From Aestuariirhabdus litorea (GTDB taxonomy: Bacteria; Pseudomonadota; Gammaproteobacteria; Pseudomonadales; Aestuariirhabdaceae), in contig NZ_QWEZ01000001.1 of the NCBI RefSeq assembly GCF_003864255.1, forward strand, positions 868,001-932,000: 64,000 nt of DNA, read 5' to 3'. Below are positions 16,621 to 25,398 of the stretch, one piece after another; position 1 is the stretch's first letter, and each line of letters opens with the position of its first letter. The notes beneath the pieces are model-generated. The model was not told where the DNA came from. It searched no databases and worked only from the letters and a program-made list of their open reading frames with translations. A program made the translations under genes and the position numbers.

Positions 16621-17549
16621 GTCAACAAGCCCTGAGCCGGTGGGAACGCTTCAAGCTGTCCAACCTGTTTTACAGTTTTACCCGTGACAAGGTAGCGATT
16701 GTCAGCTTTACCCTGTTCATGTTCTTTATCGTATCGGCCCTTCTGGCACCCGTGCTGGCGCCTTACGACCCCTACGATATGTCGTCAATCGATATCATGG
16801 ACTCGGAGATCCCTCCCTCCTGGCAGGAGAACTCCGATGAGCGCTTTCTCCTCGGCACCGATGCCCAGGGCAGGGATATGCTCAGTACCATTCTGTATGG
16901 AACACGAGTATCGATCACCATCGGTTTATGCGCCGTCATGCTGCAGGCGTTTCTGGGGGTGGTGATCGGTTTGAGTGCAGGTTACCTGGGGGGTCGTATT
17001 GATAGCTTCCTGATGCGAATGGCGGATATCCAACTGTCGTTTTCCACCATGATGGTTGCCATTATTGTACTGGCGGTATTCCAGGCCTCCTTCGGTACAG
17101 AGCTCTACAGCAAGCTCGCCATGTTAATGCTGATACTGGTGATCGGTATTGCCGAGTGGCCCCAGTACGCCCGCACCATCAGGGCCTCGGTTCTGGCGGA
17201 GAAAGAGAAAGAGTACGTGCAGTCGGCAAGGGTGATGGGGTTTGGAAGCGGGCGCATCATGTTCCGCCATATTCTGCCCAACTGCCTCTCCCCGATCCTG
17301 GTCATCTCAACCGTGCAGATTGCCAACGCCATTATCAGCGAGGCGGCGCTCTCTTTCCTGGGGTTGGGGATGCCCGTGTCTGAACCCTCTCTGGGAGCCT
17401 TGATCAGTAGTGGCTTTGAATACATTTTCAGCGGCGCCTGGTGGATTACCATCATTCCCGGCGTAGTGCTGGTGGTGCTCGTGCTGGTGGTCAACCTGTT
17501 GGGAGACTGGTTGCGTGATGTGATGAATCCCAAGCTTTACAAGCATTGA
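16617..17549 (+). CDS. Peptide ABC importer, permease (DppC-like)
   Basis: A 310-residue inner-membrane protein. It has the DppC-type N-terminal helix and periplasmic segment (LAPVLAPYDPYD, then FLLGTDAQGRDMLS) and an EAA loop (KEYVQSARVMGFGSGRIMFR). The start codon overlaps the previous stop (ATGA), so translation is coupled. Last gene of the operon, closed by a strong terminator. Confidence 0.92.
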   Translation: MSQQALSRWERFKLSNLFYSFTRDKVAIVSFTLFMFFIVSALLAPVLAPYDPYDMSSIDIMDSEIPPSWQENSDERFLLGTDAQGRDMLSTILYGTRVSITIGLCAVMLQAFLGVVIGLSAGYLGGRIDSFLMRMADIQLSFSTMMVAIIVLAVFQASFGTELYSKLAMLMLILVIGIAEWPQYARTIRASVLAEKEKEYVQSARVMGFGSGRIMFRHILPNCLSPILVISTVQIANAIISEAALSFLGLGMPVSEPSLGALISSGFEYIFSGAWWITIIPGVVLVVLVLVVNLLGDWLRDVMNPKLYKH

Positions 17550-17563
17550 GGAATGGAGACCTG

Positions 17564-17592
17564 AAACGGCACCTGGGGGTGCCGTTTTTTTT
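17564..17592 (+). terminator. Intrinsic terminator of the peptide importer operon
   Basis: AAACGGCACC, 4-base loop, GGTGCCGTTT within a run of eight T. Confidence 0.92.
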
Positions 17593-17649
17593 GTGCCATT
17601 AAATGGATGGGTTGCTTATGAATATCGCCACTGATATTGGCCGCAGAGG

Positions 17650-17892
17650 TTAAACCTGGCTGATCCCGTTATCGGTAATCAGGTTCACCTCGATTGCGTG
17701 GGTGTCTCCTAGTCTGGATTTGATGTCGTGGATAGAGGCAAATACCAGGGGGTGGCCTGAGTCCTGCCGGTTGAGGGGGTGGGGTACGCTGTTGATGACC
17801 ACCTCCGCGATATACCCATGAGGGTGGGTGCGGATATTGATAGCGTCAATGAGGAAGCGTCCCGCTCCATTATGCAACTGTTGAATCGTCAT
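17650..17892 (-). CDS. Small protein of unknown function (possibly DUF6482-like)
   Basis: An 80-residue soluble protein starting MTIQQLHNGAGRFLIDAINI and ending with an acidic strand. GGAG lies eight bases before the ATG. The beta-rich N-terminus and the PLVFASIHDIKSRLG segment resemble small DUF6482-type proteins of pseudomonads, but this is from memory and weak. It stands alone between the importer terminator and hemG. Confidence 0.65.
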   Translation of the reverse strand: MTIQQLHNGAGRFLIDAINIRTHPHGYIAEVVINSVPHPLNRQDSGHPLVFASIHDIKSRLGDTHAIEVNLITDNGISQV

Positions 17893-18048
17893 TCCATGAA
17901 CTCCGCTCGTCCGTTATTGTTTTTAGCGCAGTACCCTCAAAATTAGAGCAGCGGTTGTGAAATACCATGAATAACGCGCTATTTTCTATATTTTTAGATT
18001 CTCAGCACGGCTATTCTATATGCCAATTGATGGCTAGAGCAGGATGCT

Positions 18049-18615
18049 ATGGAACGAGTTGCCTTACTGTATGCCTCCAGGGATGGACAGACATTACGGA
18101 TTGTCGAGCGAATCGCACACTGCCTCAGGCAGCGCCAGGTCAGGGTGCGAATCCTGAAGTTGGAGCCTTTTGACCACTGGCCACTCGATTCGGGTGAGTT
18201 GCCGGTGGTCTGCGCGCCCATACGCTATGGTAAGCATCTGCCCGAGGCGCGAGCGTTCGTCAGCGCATTTCACTCCGAATTGCAGTCGCAGCGGTCGGCG
18301 ATGGTGTCGATTAACCTCACCGCTCGCAAGCCCAACCGTTCAACCCCCGCCAATAACCCCTACCTAAAACGGTTTCTGCAGGCCAATGACTGGCGACCCC
18401 GGATCCAGGCGGTATTTGCCGGGGCTCTCGAGTATGAACGTTACCCCTGGTGGGACCGGTTGCTGATACGCATGATCATGCGCCTGACGGGAGGGCCCAT
18501 CGAGGGAGGGCAGCGCTATGAGTTTACGGACTGGACAGCGGTGGAGCGTTTTGCCAGCCAACTGGCGGACCCGTTGGCTGGGGAGGCAGAGGCAGAAGAG
18601 GGCGTTTCGCCTTAA
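18049..18615 (+). CDS. hemG: Menaquinone-dependent protoporphyrinogen IX dehydrogenase
   Basis: A 188-residue flavodoxin-like protein (E. coli HemG has about 180) that oxidises protoporphyrinogen IX to protoporphyrin IX in haem synthesis, passing electrons to respiratory quinone. The FMN phosphate-binding start is ALLYASRDGQT; PIRYGKHLPEARAF and ARKPNRSTPANNPYLKRFL are HemG-specific. The segment YPWWDRLLIRMIMRLTGG is the membrane-associating helix of HemG. AGGA precedes the ATG. It overlaps the convergent ppnN stop by four bases. Confidence 0.88.
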   Translation: MERVALLYASRDGQTLRIVERIAHCLRQRQVRVRILKLEPFDHWPLDSGELPVVCAPIRYGKHLPEARAFVSAFHSELQSQRSAMVSINLTARKPNRSTPANNPYLKRFLQANDWRPRIQAVFAGALEYERYPWWDRLLIRMIMRLTGGPIEGGQRYEFTDWTAVERFASQLADPLAGEAEAEEGVSP

Positions 18616-19997
18616 ACCGTCGAGCTACGCACGATCTCGTAGCACGGCTCGTACACACTGCCCGGAAGCTTCATACGGTGCTGTTTGACAAAGGATCCCA
18701 GTAGCCGGTCCATATCCTCCATGATGGCGGGATCGCCGGTGAGCTGGAAGGGGCCCTTGGCCCGGATCAGGTCAATCCCGTTGCGCTTGACGTTACCTGA
18801 GACAACTCCGGACATGGCGCGTCGCAGATTGGCCGCCAGCTGGTGGGTGGGTTGGTCGCGGTCCAGCTGCAGGGCGCGCATACTCTCATGGGTGGGCTCG
18901 AAGGGCTCCTGAAAGCTCTTTTCGATGTGCAGCAGCCAGTTGTAGTAGTAGGCATCGCCGGTACTGCGGCGGAAGCGGGTGACCTTATCCAGCCCCAGTT
19001 TTATCTGGCGGGCCACCTCCCTGGGGTCGTCGATGATGATCTTGTAGCGTCGCTGGGCATCGCTGCCCAGGGTGTTACCGATAAAGGTGTTGATCTGCTC
19101 AAAGTAACCCTCCGCCTCGGCAGGGCCGGTGAGCACCAGGGGGAAGGGGATATGGGCGTTGTCGGGGTGGAGCAGGATCCCCAGTAGATAGAGAATCTCC
19201 TCGCAGGTACCCGGCCCGCCGGGGAAGATCACGATACCGTGGCCGAAGCGAACGAAGGCCTCAAGCCGCTTTTCGATATCCGGCATGATGATCAGTTCGT
19301 TGACAATGGGGTTTGGGGACTCCGCGGCAATGATGCCGGGCTCGGTAATGCCGATAAAGCGGCCGTTGGAATTGCGCTGCTTGGCATGTCCCAGGTTCGC
19401 CCCCTTCATCGGTCCTTTCATGGCACCGGGTCCACAGCCGGTGCAGATATCCAGCCCGCGCAGTCCCAGCTGGTAGCCCACCTTCTTGGTGTATTTGTAT
19501 TCGCCCTGGCCGATGGAATGCCCCCCCCAGCACACCACCACATTGGGCAGCTGTCTCGGGATCAGGGCCTTGGCGTTGCGCAGTATATGGAACACCAGAT
19601 CGGTCAATACCTCTGAGTCGCCGTTTTCAAAGCGAGGGCTGCCACGCAGGCCACTGGATACATAGAGAATGTCCCGCACCACGCAGAACAGGCTTTGGCG
19701 TATCCCCTTGATGATATTGCCATCGACGAAAGCGCTGCCGGGGGCGTTAATCAGCTCAAGCTTCAATCCCCGGTGCTCCTGAACGATGCGGATATCGAAA
19801 CTCTCGAACTCCTCGACCAGGTTATAGGGGTTGTCGGAAGTTTCATCGCAATTGAGCACGGCCAACGCACACTGCCGGAACAGGGGGTAGAGCCCTCCCT
19901 GGTTGCTGTCCTGCAGCATTTTTACTTCTGCGTTGGAGAGCACGTTCATCGTGCCAAGGGGGCTAACGATGGTGGATACCAGTTCCTTTTTAACCAC
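18612..19997 (-). CDS. ppnN: Nucleotide 5'-monophosphate nucleosidase PpnN (YgdH, LOG family)
   Basis: A 461-residue cytoplasmic enzyme (E. coli about 454) that splits purine and pyrimidine monophosphates into base and ribose phosphate and is known in E. coli to respond to (p)ppGpp. The LOG motif PGGPGTCEEILYLLG and the upstream GCGPGAMKGPMKGANLG segment form the nucleotide site, flanked by the family's N- and C-terminal domains. AAGGAG precedes the start. Transcribed alone. Confidence 0.9.
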   Translation of the reverse strand: MVKKELVSTIVSPLGTMNVLSNAEVKMLQDSNQGGLYPLFRQCALAVLNCDETSDNPYNLVEEFESFDIRIVQEHRGLKLELINAPGSAFVDGNIIKGIRQSLFCVVRDILYVSSGLRGSPRFENGDSEVLTDLVFHILRNAKALIPRQLPNVVVCWGGHSIGQGEYKYTKKVGYQLGLRGLDICTGCGPGAMKGPMKGANLGHAKQRNSNGRFIGITEPGIIAAESPNPIVNELIIMPDIEKRLEAFVRFGHGIVIFPGGPGTCEEILYLLGILLHPDNAHIPFPLVLTGPAEAEGYFEQINTFIGNTLGSDAQRRYKIIIDDPREVARQIKLGLDKVTRFRRSTGDAYYYNWLLHIEKSFQEPFEPTHESMRALQLDRDQPTHQLAANLRRAMSGVVSGNVKRNGIDLIRAKGPFQLTGDPAIMEDMDRLLGSFVKQHRMKLPGSVYEPCYEIVRSSTV

Positions 19998-20480
19998 TGA
20001 AATACTCCTTAAGAATCAGTTTGCTACAGCAGGCGATGCCGGCCTGGGCGAGCCCCGGTGGTCGGCAATAGCCAATGCAGGTTTCCCATCATCAACGACA
20101 GGGGAGAGGGCAGTGCTGGCGCCCGGTCAGGGTTAAGAGAGGCCTCCCATCCCCTGTCCGTATCGGTCAACGCCCAGCGACGGCCATTGGTGTCATGAAC
20201 CGCCTTTGGGGTGCCTGTACGCTCTTGAATATAACGCCAAAAATTGTCTTTGTGCGCCAATCCTTCAGGCCCCTGATCGCTATCCCTTAGTCTAACAGAC
20301 TATTGTCATAGATGGCTTTTTTGTTGTGTATCTGTTTGTTTTTAAAGATAAATAACTGTCTTTTTGCAGGGCCGAAAAGGTGTTTAGACCAAGGTCGTAT
20401 GTTCCCTCAATGAGTGGTTGTTACATTAGGTTGCGTGCAAAACCCAACCCTAAAACAATAAGTAGAGAAGGACTGTCATT
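19998..20480. other. Divergent intergenic region between ppnN and the DUF4212 symporter operon
   Basis: 483 bases. The half near the symporter is AT-rich and likely holds its promoter; GTTTAGACCAAGGTCGTATG near 20380-20400 stands out but I cannot assign it. A 78-codon minus-strand frame at 20024-20260 was examined and not accepted. No hairpin or RNA gene seen. Confidence 0.4.
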
Positions 20481-20768
20481 ATGAGTGCAGAAAACGCCGT
20501 CTCCTCTAATGGAGGAGCTCAAACGCGGGCGCAGGAGTACTGGAAGGCCAATATCAGAATCATTCTGAGCTTTATGGTCGTCTGGTTCGTTGTGTCCTAT
20601 GGCTGTGGAATCCTGTTTATCGATGCTCTGAATCAAATTCCATTCTTTGGTTTCAAGCTTGGTTTCTGGTTTGCCCAGCAGGGCTCCATCTTCGTCTTTG
20701 TGGGGCTGATCGTGGCCTACGCAATACGCATGAACAAACTGGATGAAGAGTTCGACGTCCACGAATAA
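20481..20768 (+). CDS. DUF4212 protein, small subunit of sodium:solute symporter
   Basis: A 95-residue protein with two transmembrane helices (IILSFMVVWFVVSYGCGILF and FAQQGSIFVFVGLIVAYAIR) and a charged tail ending in an acidic segment. DUF4212 proteins are encoded just before a large SSS-family symporter (the VC_2705-type pair), exactly as here with a 24-base gap. AGAGAAGGA precedes the ATG. Probably assembles with or stabilises the symporter. Confidence 0.9.
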   Translation: MSAENAVSSNGGAQTRAQEYWKANIRIILSFMVVWFVVSYGCGILFIDALNQIPFFGFKLGFWFAQQGSIFVFVGLIVAYAIRMNKLDEEFDVHE

Positions 20769-20792
20769 AAACAACTAAGGGGCACCATTACA

Positions 20793-22607
20793 ATGGATCT
20801 TCAAATGTTAACCTACCTCTTCGTAGGTGGTTCTTTTGCTCTCTACATCGGTATCGCGATCTGGTCGCGTGCCGGATCAACCAAAGAGTTTTACGTGGCC
20901 GGCGGTGGTGTACATCCGCTGGCTAACGGTGCTGCAACCGCAGCTGACTGGATGTCTGCGGCATCCTTCATCTCCCTGGCGGGTATCATCTCCTTTATGG
21001 GCTCCGATGGTACCGGTTACCTGATGGGTTGGACCGGGGGTTACGTACTGCTGGCAATGCTGCTGGCTCCCTACCTGCGCAAGTTCGGCAAGTTTACCGT
21101 GCCGGATTTCGTTGGTGATCGTTACTACTCCAGCGCGGCTCGCCTGGTAGCAGTAATCTGCGTAATCTTCATCTCCTTTACCTACGTTGCTGGCCAGATG
21201 CGTGGTGTGGGTATCGTATTCTCCCGCTTCCTCGAAGTAGACGTGAACACCGGTGTCGTGATCGGCATGGCGGTTGTATTCTTCTACGCCGTACTGGGTG
21301 GCATGAAGGGGATTACCTACACTCAGGTGGCTCAGTACTGCGTACTGATCTTCGCCTTCACCGTTCCTGCCGTGTTCCTGACCTACCAGATCACCGGTCA
21401 CGTACTGCCACAGACCGGTCTGGGTGCAACCCTCGACAGCGGTCAGTCTGTACTGGCAACCCTCGATGGCCTGGTTACCGACCTCGGCTTCAAGGAGTAC
21501 ACCGCTGGTAACAAGTCGACCATCGACATGTTCTTCATTACTGCTGCCCTGATGTGCGGTACCGCAGGTCTGCCCCACGTTATCGTGCGCTTCTTCACCG
21601 TACCTAAGGTGAAGGATGCTCGTACCTCTGCCGGCTGGGCGCTGCTGTTCATCGCTATCCTGTACACCGCTGTTCCTGCGGTAGCTGCTATGGGTCGCGT
21701 TAACCTGATCAACACCGTAAACGGCGCCGATGGTTCCGGTACCGCTTACACCGAGATGCCTTCCTGGTTCAAGAACTGGGAGAACTCTGGTCTGATCGGT
21801 TGGAACGACGTTAACGGCGACGGCAAGGTTCAGTACGCCAACGGTAAGGCTTTCACCGGTAACGGCAAGCCCGCCTTCGACGGCGACAAGCGCGGTCCTA
21901 ACGGTGAGCGTGCGGTAACCAACGCCAACACCGACGCCAAGCCGGTTGCTGGAGCGCCTTTTGCTAACGAGGTTTACGTCGACCGTGACATCATGGTTCT
22001 GGCTAACCCCGAGATCGCTAACCTGCCTAACTGGGTAATCGCCCTGGTGGCGGCCGGTGGTGTGGCGGCAGCGCTTTCCACTGCAGCGGGTCTGCTGCTG
22101 GTCATCTCTACCGCCGTATCCCACGACCTGTTGAAGAAGACCTTTGCGCCTAACATCAGTGAGAAGCAGGAGCTGCTTGCTGCACGGGGTGCTGCGGTTG
22201 TTGCAATCACCATTGCCGGTCTGTTCGGTATCTATCCGCCAGGGTTTGTGGCGCAGGTGGTGGCCTTTGCCTTCGGATTGGCAGCCGCTTCCTTCTTCCC
22301 GGTTATCCTGATGGGTATCTTCTACAAGCGTATGAACAAAGAGGGTGCGATCGCTGGTATGTCTGTTGGCCTGGCCTTCACCTTCAGCTACATCGTTTAC
22401 TTCAAGTTCATCGCGCCTGGCGATAACAACGCAGCTCACTGGATTCTGGGCGTCTCTCCCGAGGGTATCGGTACCCTGGGTATGATCCTCAACTTCGTAG
22501 TGTCCTTCGTTGTCTCCAGCATGACACCTCCTCCTCCCGAGGAGATCCAGCACATCGTTGAGGACATCCGTGTACCTCGCGGTGCCGGAACTGCCCACGC
22601 TCACTAA
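20793..22607 (+). CDS. Sodium:solute symporter, VC_2705 family (acetate/monocarboxylate-like)
   Basis: A 604-residue SSS-family membrane carrier. Helix 1 is followed by the family opening STKEFYVAGGGVHPLANG and later VIVRFFTVPKVKDARTSAGW; the last core helices carry AAALSTAAGLLLVISTAVSH. Between helices a long extracytoplasmic insert (about residues 310-400) includes DVNGDGKVQYANG, an EF-hand-like calcium loop pattern. Cargo is probably a short organic acid, but this is family-level inference. Codon choice is strongly biased, suggesting high expression. It forms an operon with the DUF4212 gene and ends at a strong terminator. Confidence 0.9.
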   Translation: MDLQMLTYLFVGGSFALYIGIAIWSRAGSTKEFYVAGGGVHPLANGAATAADWMSAASFISLAGIISFMGSDGTGYLMGWTGGYVLLAMLLAPYLRKFGKFTVPDFVGDRYYSSAARLVAVICVIFISFTYVAGQMRGVGIVFSRFLEVDVNTGVVIGMAVVFFYAVLGGMKGITYTQVAQYCVLIFAFTVPAVFLTYQITGHVLPQTGLGATLDSGQSVLATLDGLVTDLGFKEYTAGNKSTIDMFFITAALMCGTAGLPHVIVRFFTVPKVKDARTSAGWALLFIAILYTAVPAVAAMGRVNLINTVNGADGSGTAYTEMPSWFKNWENSGLIGWNDVNGDGKVQYANGKAFTGNGKPAFDGDKRGPNGERAVTNANTDAKPVAGAPFANEVYVDRDIMVLANPEIANLPNWVIALVAAGGVAAALSTAAGLLLVISTAVSHDLLKKTFAPNISEKQELLAARGAAVVAITIAGLFGIYPPGFVAQVVAFAFGLAAASFFPVILMGIFYKRMNKEGAIAGMSVGLAFTFSYIVYFKFIAPGDNNAAHWILGVSPEGIGTLGMILNFVVSFVVSSMTPPPPEEIQHIVEDIRVPRGAGTAHAH

Positions 22608-22629
22608 GTGAACGACAGGTAGTACAGAG

Positions 22630-22655
22630 GGGGGAGCTTTGGCTCCCCCTTTTTT
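22630..22655 (+). terminator. Intrinsic terminator of the symporter operon
   Basis: GGGGGAGC, 4-base loop, GCTCCCCC, then six T. Confidence 0.93.
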
Positions 22656-22787
22656 ATGGGATAACCCTTGGGTCAGGATTGACCGAGATTCAGATTTAGC
22701 GGCACAGGTCATAAAACCCGCAGAGGTGATCCTCTATGCTGATTCGGGTAGGTGTATCAATAAGAACGAAAACAGGGAGCCGGATTG

Positions 22788-24626
22788 ATGTCAGACGCTA
22801 TAGCCAGCGGGCATACGCTGGATGTTCAACATCCGCCATTCAAGTACCTTTCCAGGGAAGAGCTCGACTTTTTGATGACGAACCTCAAGGTTCGCGAATA
22901 CGAGCCCAACACCATTATTTTTGATGCTGACCAGATCGTTGATGATTTCTACGTCGTGCAGCAGGGAGTAGTGGGGGAAACCGACCCCAACGCCGCAGAG
23001 GGGGAGGGGATGATTACCCATTACATTGCCGATGACTGCTTCGGGGCACTGGCGATCATGAACGGCATCAGCCAGCACCGATTTACCACGCTGGAGAAAA
23101 CCCGCTGCTTTACCCTCGATAAGCCCAGTTTTGTTACCCTGATCTCCGAAAATCGTAACTTCGGCAACTTTTTCCGCGAGCGGTTGGCGGCCAAAGCCAA
23201 GCTGTGGAACCGCTCGGCCCGCTCGCGCGATGCCAACAGCTTCATGATCTCCCAGATCGATGCCGACTGTATGCGCCAACCACTTGTGCTTCCTGCCGAT
23301 ACCAGCCTCGACAAGGCGGTGCGTGAGATGAGGGCGCAGAAGCAGGACTGTGTACTGGTGGTACGTGATCGCAAGTACGGCATGATCACCGGTACCGATC
23401 TGTTGAACGCCCTGATCATTGAAAACGCCGATCGCAACGACCCGGTGGGCAATTATGCCTGCTTCAAGCTGGTCTGTGTCGAGAAGGGAGACTTCCTTTT
23501 TAATGCACTGGTGTTGATGACCCGCCACCATATCGAACGGGTCGTGGTGATGGACCAGGAGAAGCTGGCCGGCATTGTGGAGCTGACGGATATTCTCTCC
23601 TTCTTTTCCAGCCACTCCCACGTCATTGGCTTGCAGATTGAAAAGGCGACCTCGGTGTCGCAGCTGCGGCGAGCGGCCAGGGACCTGAACGGGTTGGTGG
23701 AGTCCCTGATTGAGCTGGGGGTGCGTATCCCCTTCGCGATGGACCTGCTGGCGGCCCTCAATGCCCGCATCATGTCCAAGCTGTACCGCTTCCTCATGCC
23801 CTCCGAGGTGCTTAACAACACCTGCCTTTTGGTACTCGGCAGCGAGGGGCGGGGTGAGCAGATCCTCAAAACCGACCAGGACAACGCCCTCATTGTGCGC
23901 AATGGCTTTTCCCATGACGCCCTGCCTGAGCTCTTGAACCGTTTTTCCGAAGAGCTGGCCTCCTTTGGCTTCCCTCCCTGTCCTGGCAAGGTGATGGTCA
24001 ACAACCCCAAGTGGGTGATGAGTGAGGATGGCTGGCAGGATCAGATCGCCCGCTGGTTTGCCACCCCCACTCCGGCCAATATGATCGATCTTGCCATCGT
24101 GGTGGATGCACACCCCATCGGGGGCGATAAAAAACTGTTCAAAAAATGGCAGAAGCGCCTGTTTGAGCAACCTCGTCAGGATCTGGTGACCCTGGGCCAT
24201 TTAGCCCGGGGTTCGCTGGAGTTCAGCACCCCACTGACCTTTTTCGGAAACCTCAAAACCTCCAACGAGGGGATCGATATCAAGAAGGGTGGGGTCTTCC
24301 CGCTGGTCAATGGCCTGCGCACCCTGGCGCTGGAAAACAAGATCAAGGAGACCAACTCCTACAAGCGTCTCGCCGAGCTGGTGAAATTGCGGGTGATTGA
24401 GGCCGCTACCGCGGATAATATCAGTGAGGCGCTCAGCCTGTTCGTGGAGATCCGCCTCAAGCAGCAGATGGCCCGCCTCAGCGACCCGGGCGCATCAGCC
24501 TCGCTGGGGGCCAACGATATCGAGGTGAAAAAGCTCAACCGGCTGGAGCGGGACCTGCTGCGCGAGGCACTGCAGGTGGTGAAGGAGTTTAAATCCCTGC
24601 TGTCCCGTCACTACCAGATTGAGTAG
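22788..24626 (+). CDS. Cyclic-nucleotide-binding / CBS / DUF294 nucleotidyltransferase-like signalling protein
   Basis: A 612-residue cytoplasmic protein in four parts: an N-terminal cNMP-binding beta-barrel (about 18-135), a CBS pair (about 160-285), a DUF294 nucleotidyltransferase-like domain with GSEGRGEQILKTDQDNALI (about 352-370) and a helical C-terminal domain. The GSE...DQD pattern is that of GlnD-type uridylyltransferases, so it may modify a partner protein. The ATG is preferred over the TTG one codon upstream because GGGAG lies eight bases before it. Genes of this type commonly sit beside DUF4212/symporter pairs, suggesting control of that transporter or of acetate metabolism; this is inference. 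Confidence 0.87.
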   Translation: MSDAIASGHTLDVQHPPFKYLSREELDFLMTNLKVREYEPNTIIFDADQIVDDFYVVQQGVVGETDPNAAEGEGMITHYIADDCFGALAIMNGISQHRFTTLEKTRCFTLDKPSFVTLISENRNFGNFFRERLAAKAKLWNRSARSRDANSFMISQIDADCMRQPLVLPADTSLDKAVREMRAQKQDCVLVVRDRKYGMITGTDLLNALIIENADRNDPVGNYACFKLVCVEKGDFLFNALVLMTRHHIERVVVMDQEKLAGIVELTDILSFFSSHSHVIGLQIEKATSVSQLRRAARDLNGLVESLIELGVRIPFAMDLLAALNARIMSKLYRFLMPSEVLNNTCLLVLGSEGRGEQILKTDQDNALIVRNGFSHDALPELLNRFSEELASFGFPPCPGKVMVNNPKWVMSEDGWQDQIARWFATPTPANMIDLAIVVDAHPIGGDKKLFKKWQKRLFEQPRQDLVTLGHLARGSLEFSTPLTFFGNLKTSNEGIDIKKGGVFPLVNGLRTLALENKIKETNSYKRLAELVKLRVIEAATADNISEALSLFVEIRLKQQMARLSDPGASASLGANDIEVKKLNRLERDLLREALQVVKEFKSLLSRHYQIE

Positions 24627-25311
24627 TGTCTGCGGGCAGTGCCCGTTGCAGGCTGTTCACTAAGGTATGCATAAAGTGGATATCGCGCTCGGCCAGGACG
24701 CCGAGCCGCTCCTCCACCCAGCGATACTCCTTGGCATCGCGGTTGATCTGCAGACTGTCCAGCAGTTGCCGCACACGGTAGCGCAGTGCGCCCAGTTGCG
24801 CTTCCGCGGCTTCCGCTTGCTGCGGCACTTCACCCCCGGGTAATTGGTTCAGCTCCCAGGCGTAGAGCATCACTGCCTGCCCCAGGTTGAGGGAGGGGTA
24901 GCTGGCCGCCAGCGGGATACTGGTGAGCAGGTCGCAGCGGGCGATCTCCTCGTTGGCGAGTCCCTGGTCTTCGCGCCCGAACAGGATGCCTACCCGGCAG
25001 GCTTCTCCCTTGTTGGCGATCAGGGGCTTCAGCTCCTGGGGGGAGTAAATGTAGTTGCGCTGGTGCCGTTTTTTGGCGGTGGTGCCAACCACCAGATCGA
25101 GGTCGGCGATTGCGGAGTCCAGATCCGGGTAGCTCTGTGCCTGCTCCAGGATTTCGCGTGAGCCGTGGGCCAGCCACTGAGCCTGCTTGGCTTTATGGTG
25201 CTCGCTGTTAACCAAACGAAGATCCCTAAAGCCCATGGTTTTGAGGGCGCGGGCGGCAGCCCCGACGTTTTCAGGAAGTACCGGTTCGACCAGGATAAAG
25301 GCGATCTGCAT
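24589..25311 (-). CDS. trmJ: tRNA (cytidine/uridine-2'-O-) methyltransferase TrmJ
   Basis: A 240-residue SPOUT methyltransferase that methylates the ribose at position 32 of tRNA. The start IAFILVEPVLPENVGAAARA is the TrmJ opening; the SAM-binding knot shows ILFGREDQGLANEEIARCD and SLNLGQAVMLYAWEL. Length is typical. Its 3' end overlaps the convergent DUF294 gene by 38 bases. Confidence 0.92.
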   Translation of the reverse strand: MQIAFILVEPVLPENVGAAARALKTMGFRDLRLVNSEHHKAKQAQWLAHGSREILEQAQSYPDLDSAIADLDLVVGTTAKKRHQRNYIYSPQELKPLIANKGEACRVGILFGREDQGLANEEIARCDLLTSIPLAASYPSLNLGQAVMLYAWELNQLPGGEVPQQAEAAEAQLGALRYRVRQLLDSLQINRDAKEYRWVEERLGVLAERDIHFMHTLVNSLQRALPADTTQSGSDGTAGI

Positions 25312-25398
25312 GGGGTGGAGTCCTAGGAGGCAGGGTGTAAGCAGGGCGCGCAGTATAACAGTTTGAACGCCAGGGTCGCAGGCCAGAGGCGGTCGCCT

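Noticed and set aside
20024-20260. 78-codon minus-strand frame upstream of ppnN
   Set aside because: TTG start with no usable ribosome spacing; the second half is Pro/Leu/Arg-rich as expected from random GC-rich DNA. A degraded gene cannot be excluded.
20877-22712. 611-codon open frame antisense to the sodium:solute symporter
   Set aside because: A by-product of strong codon bias on the sense strand; the translation is His/Gln/Val-rich without domains, and the sense frame is an unmistakable symporter.
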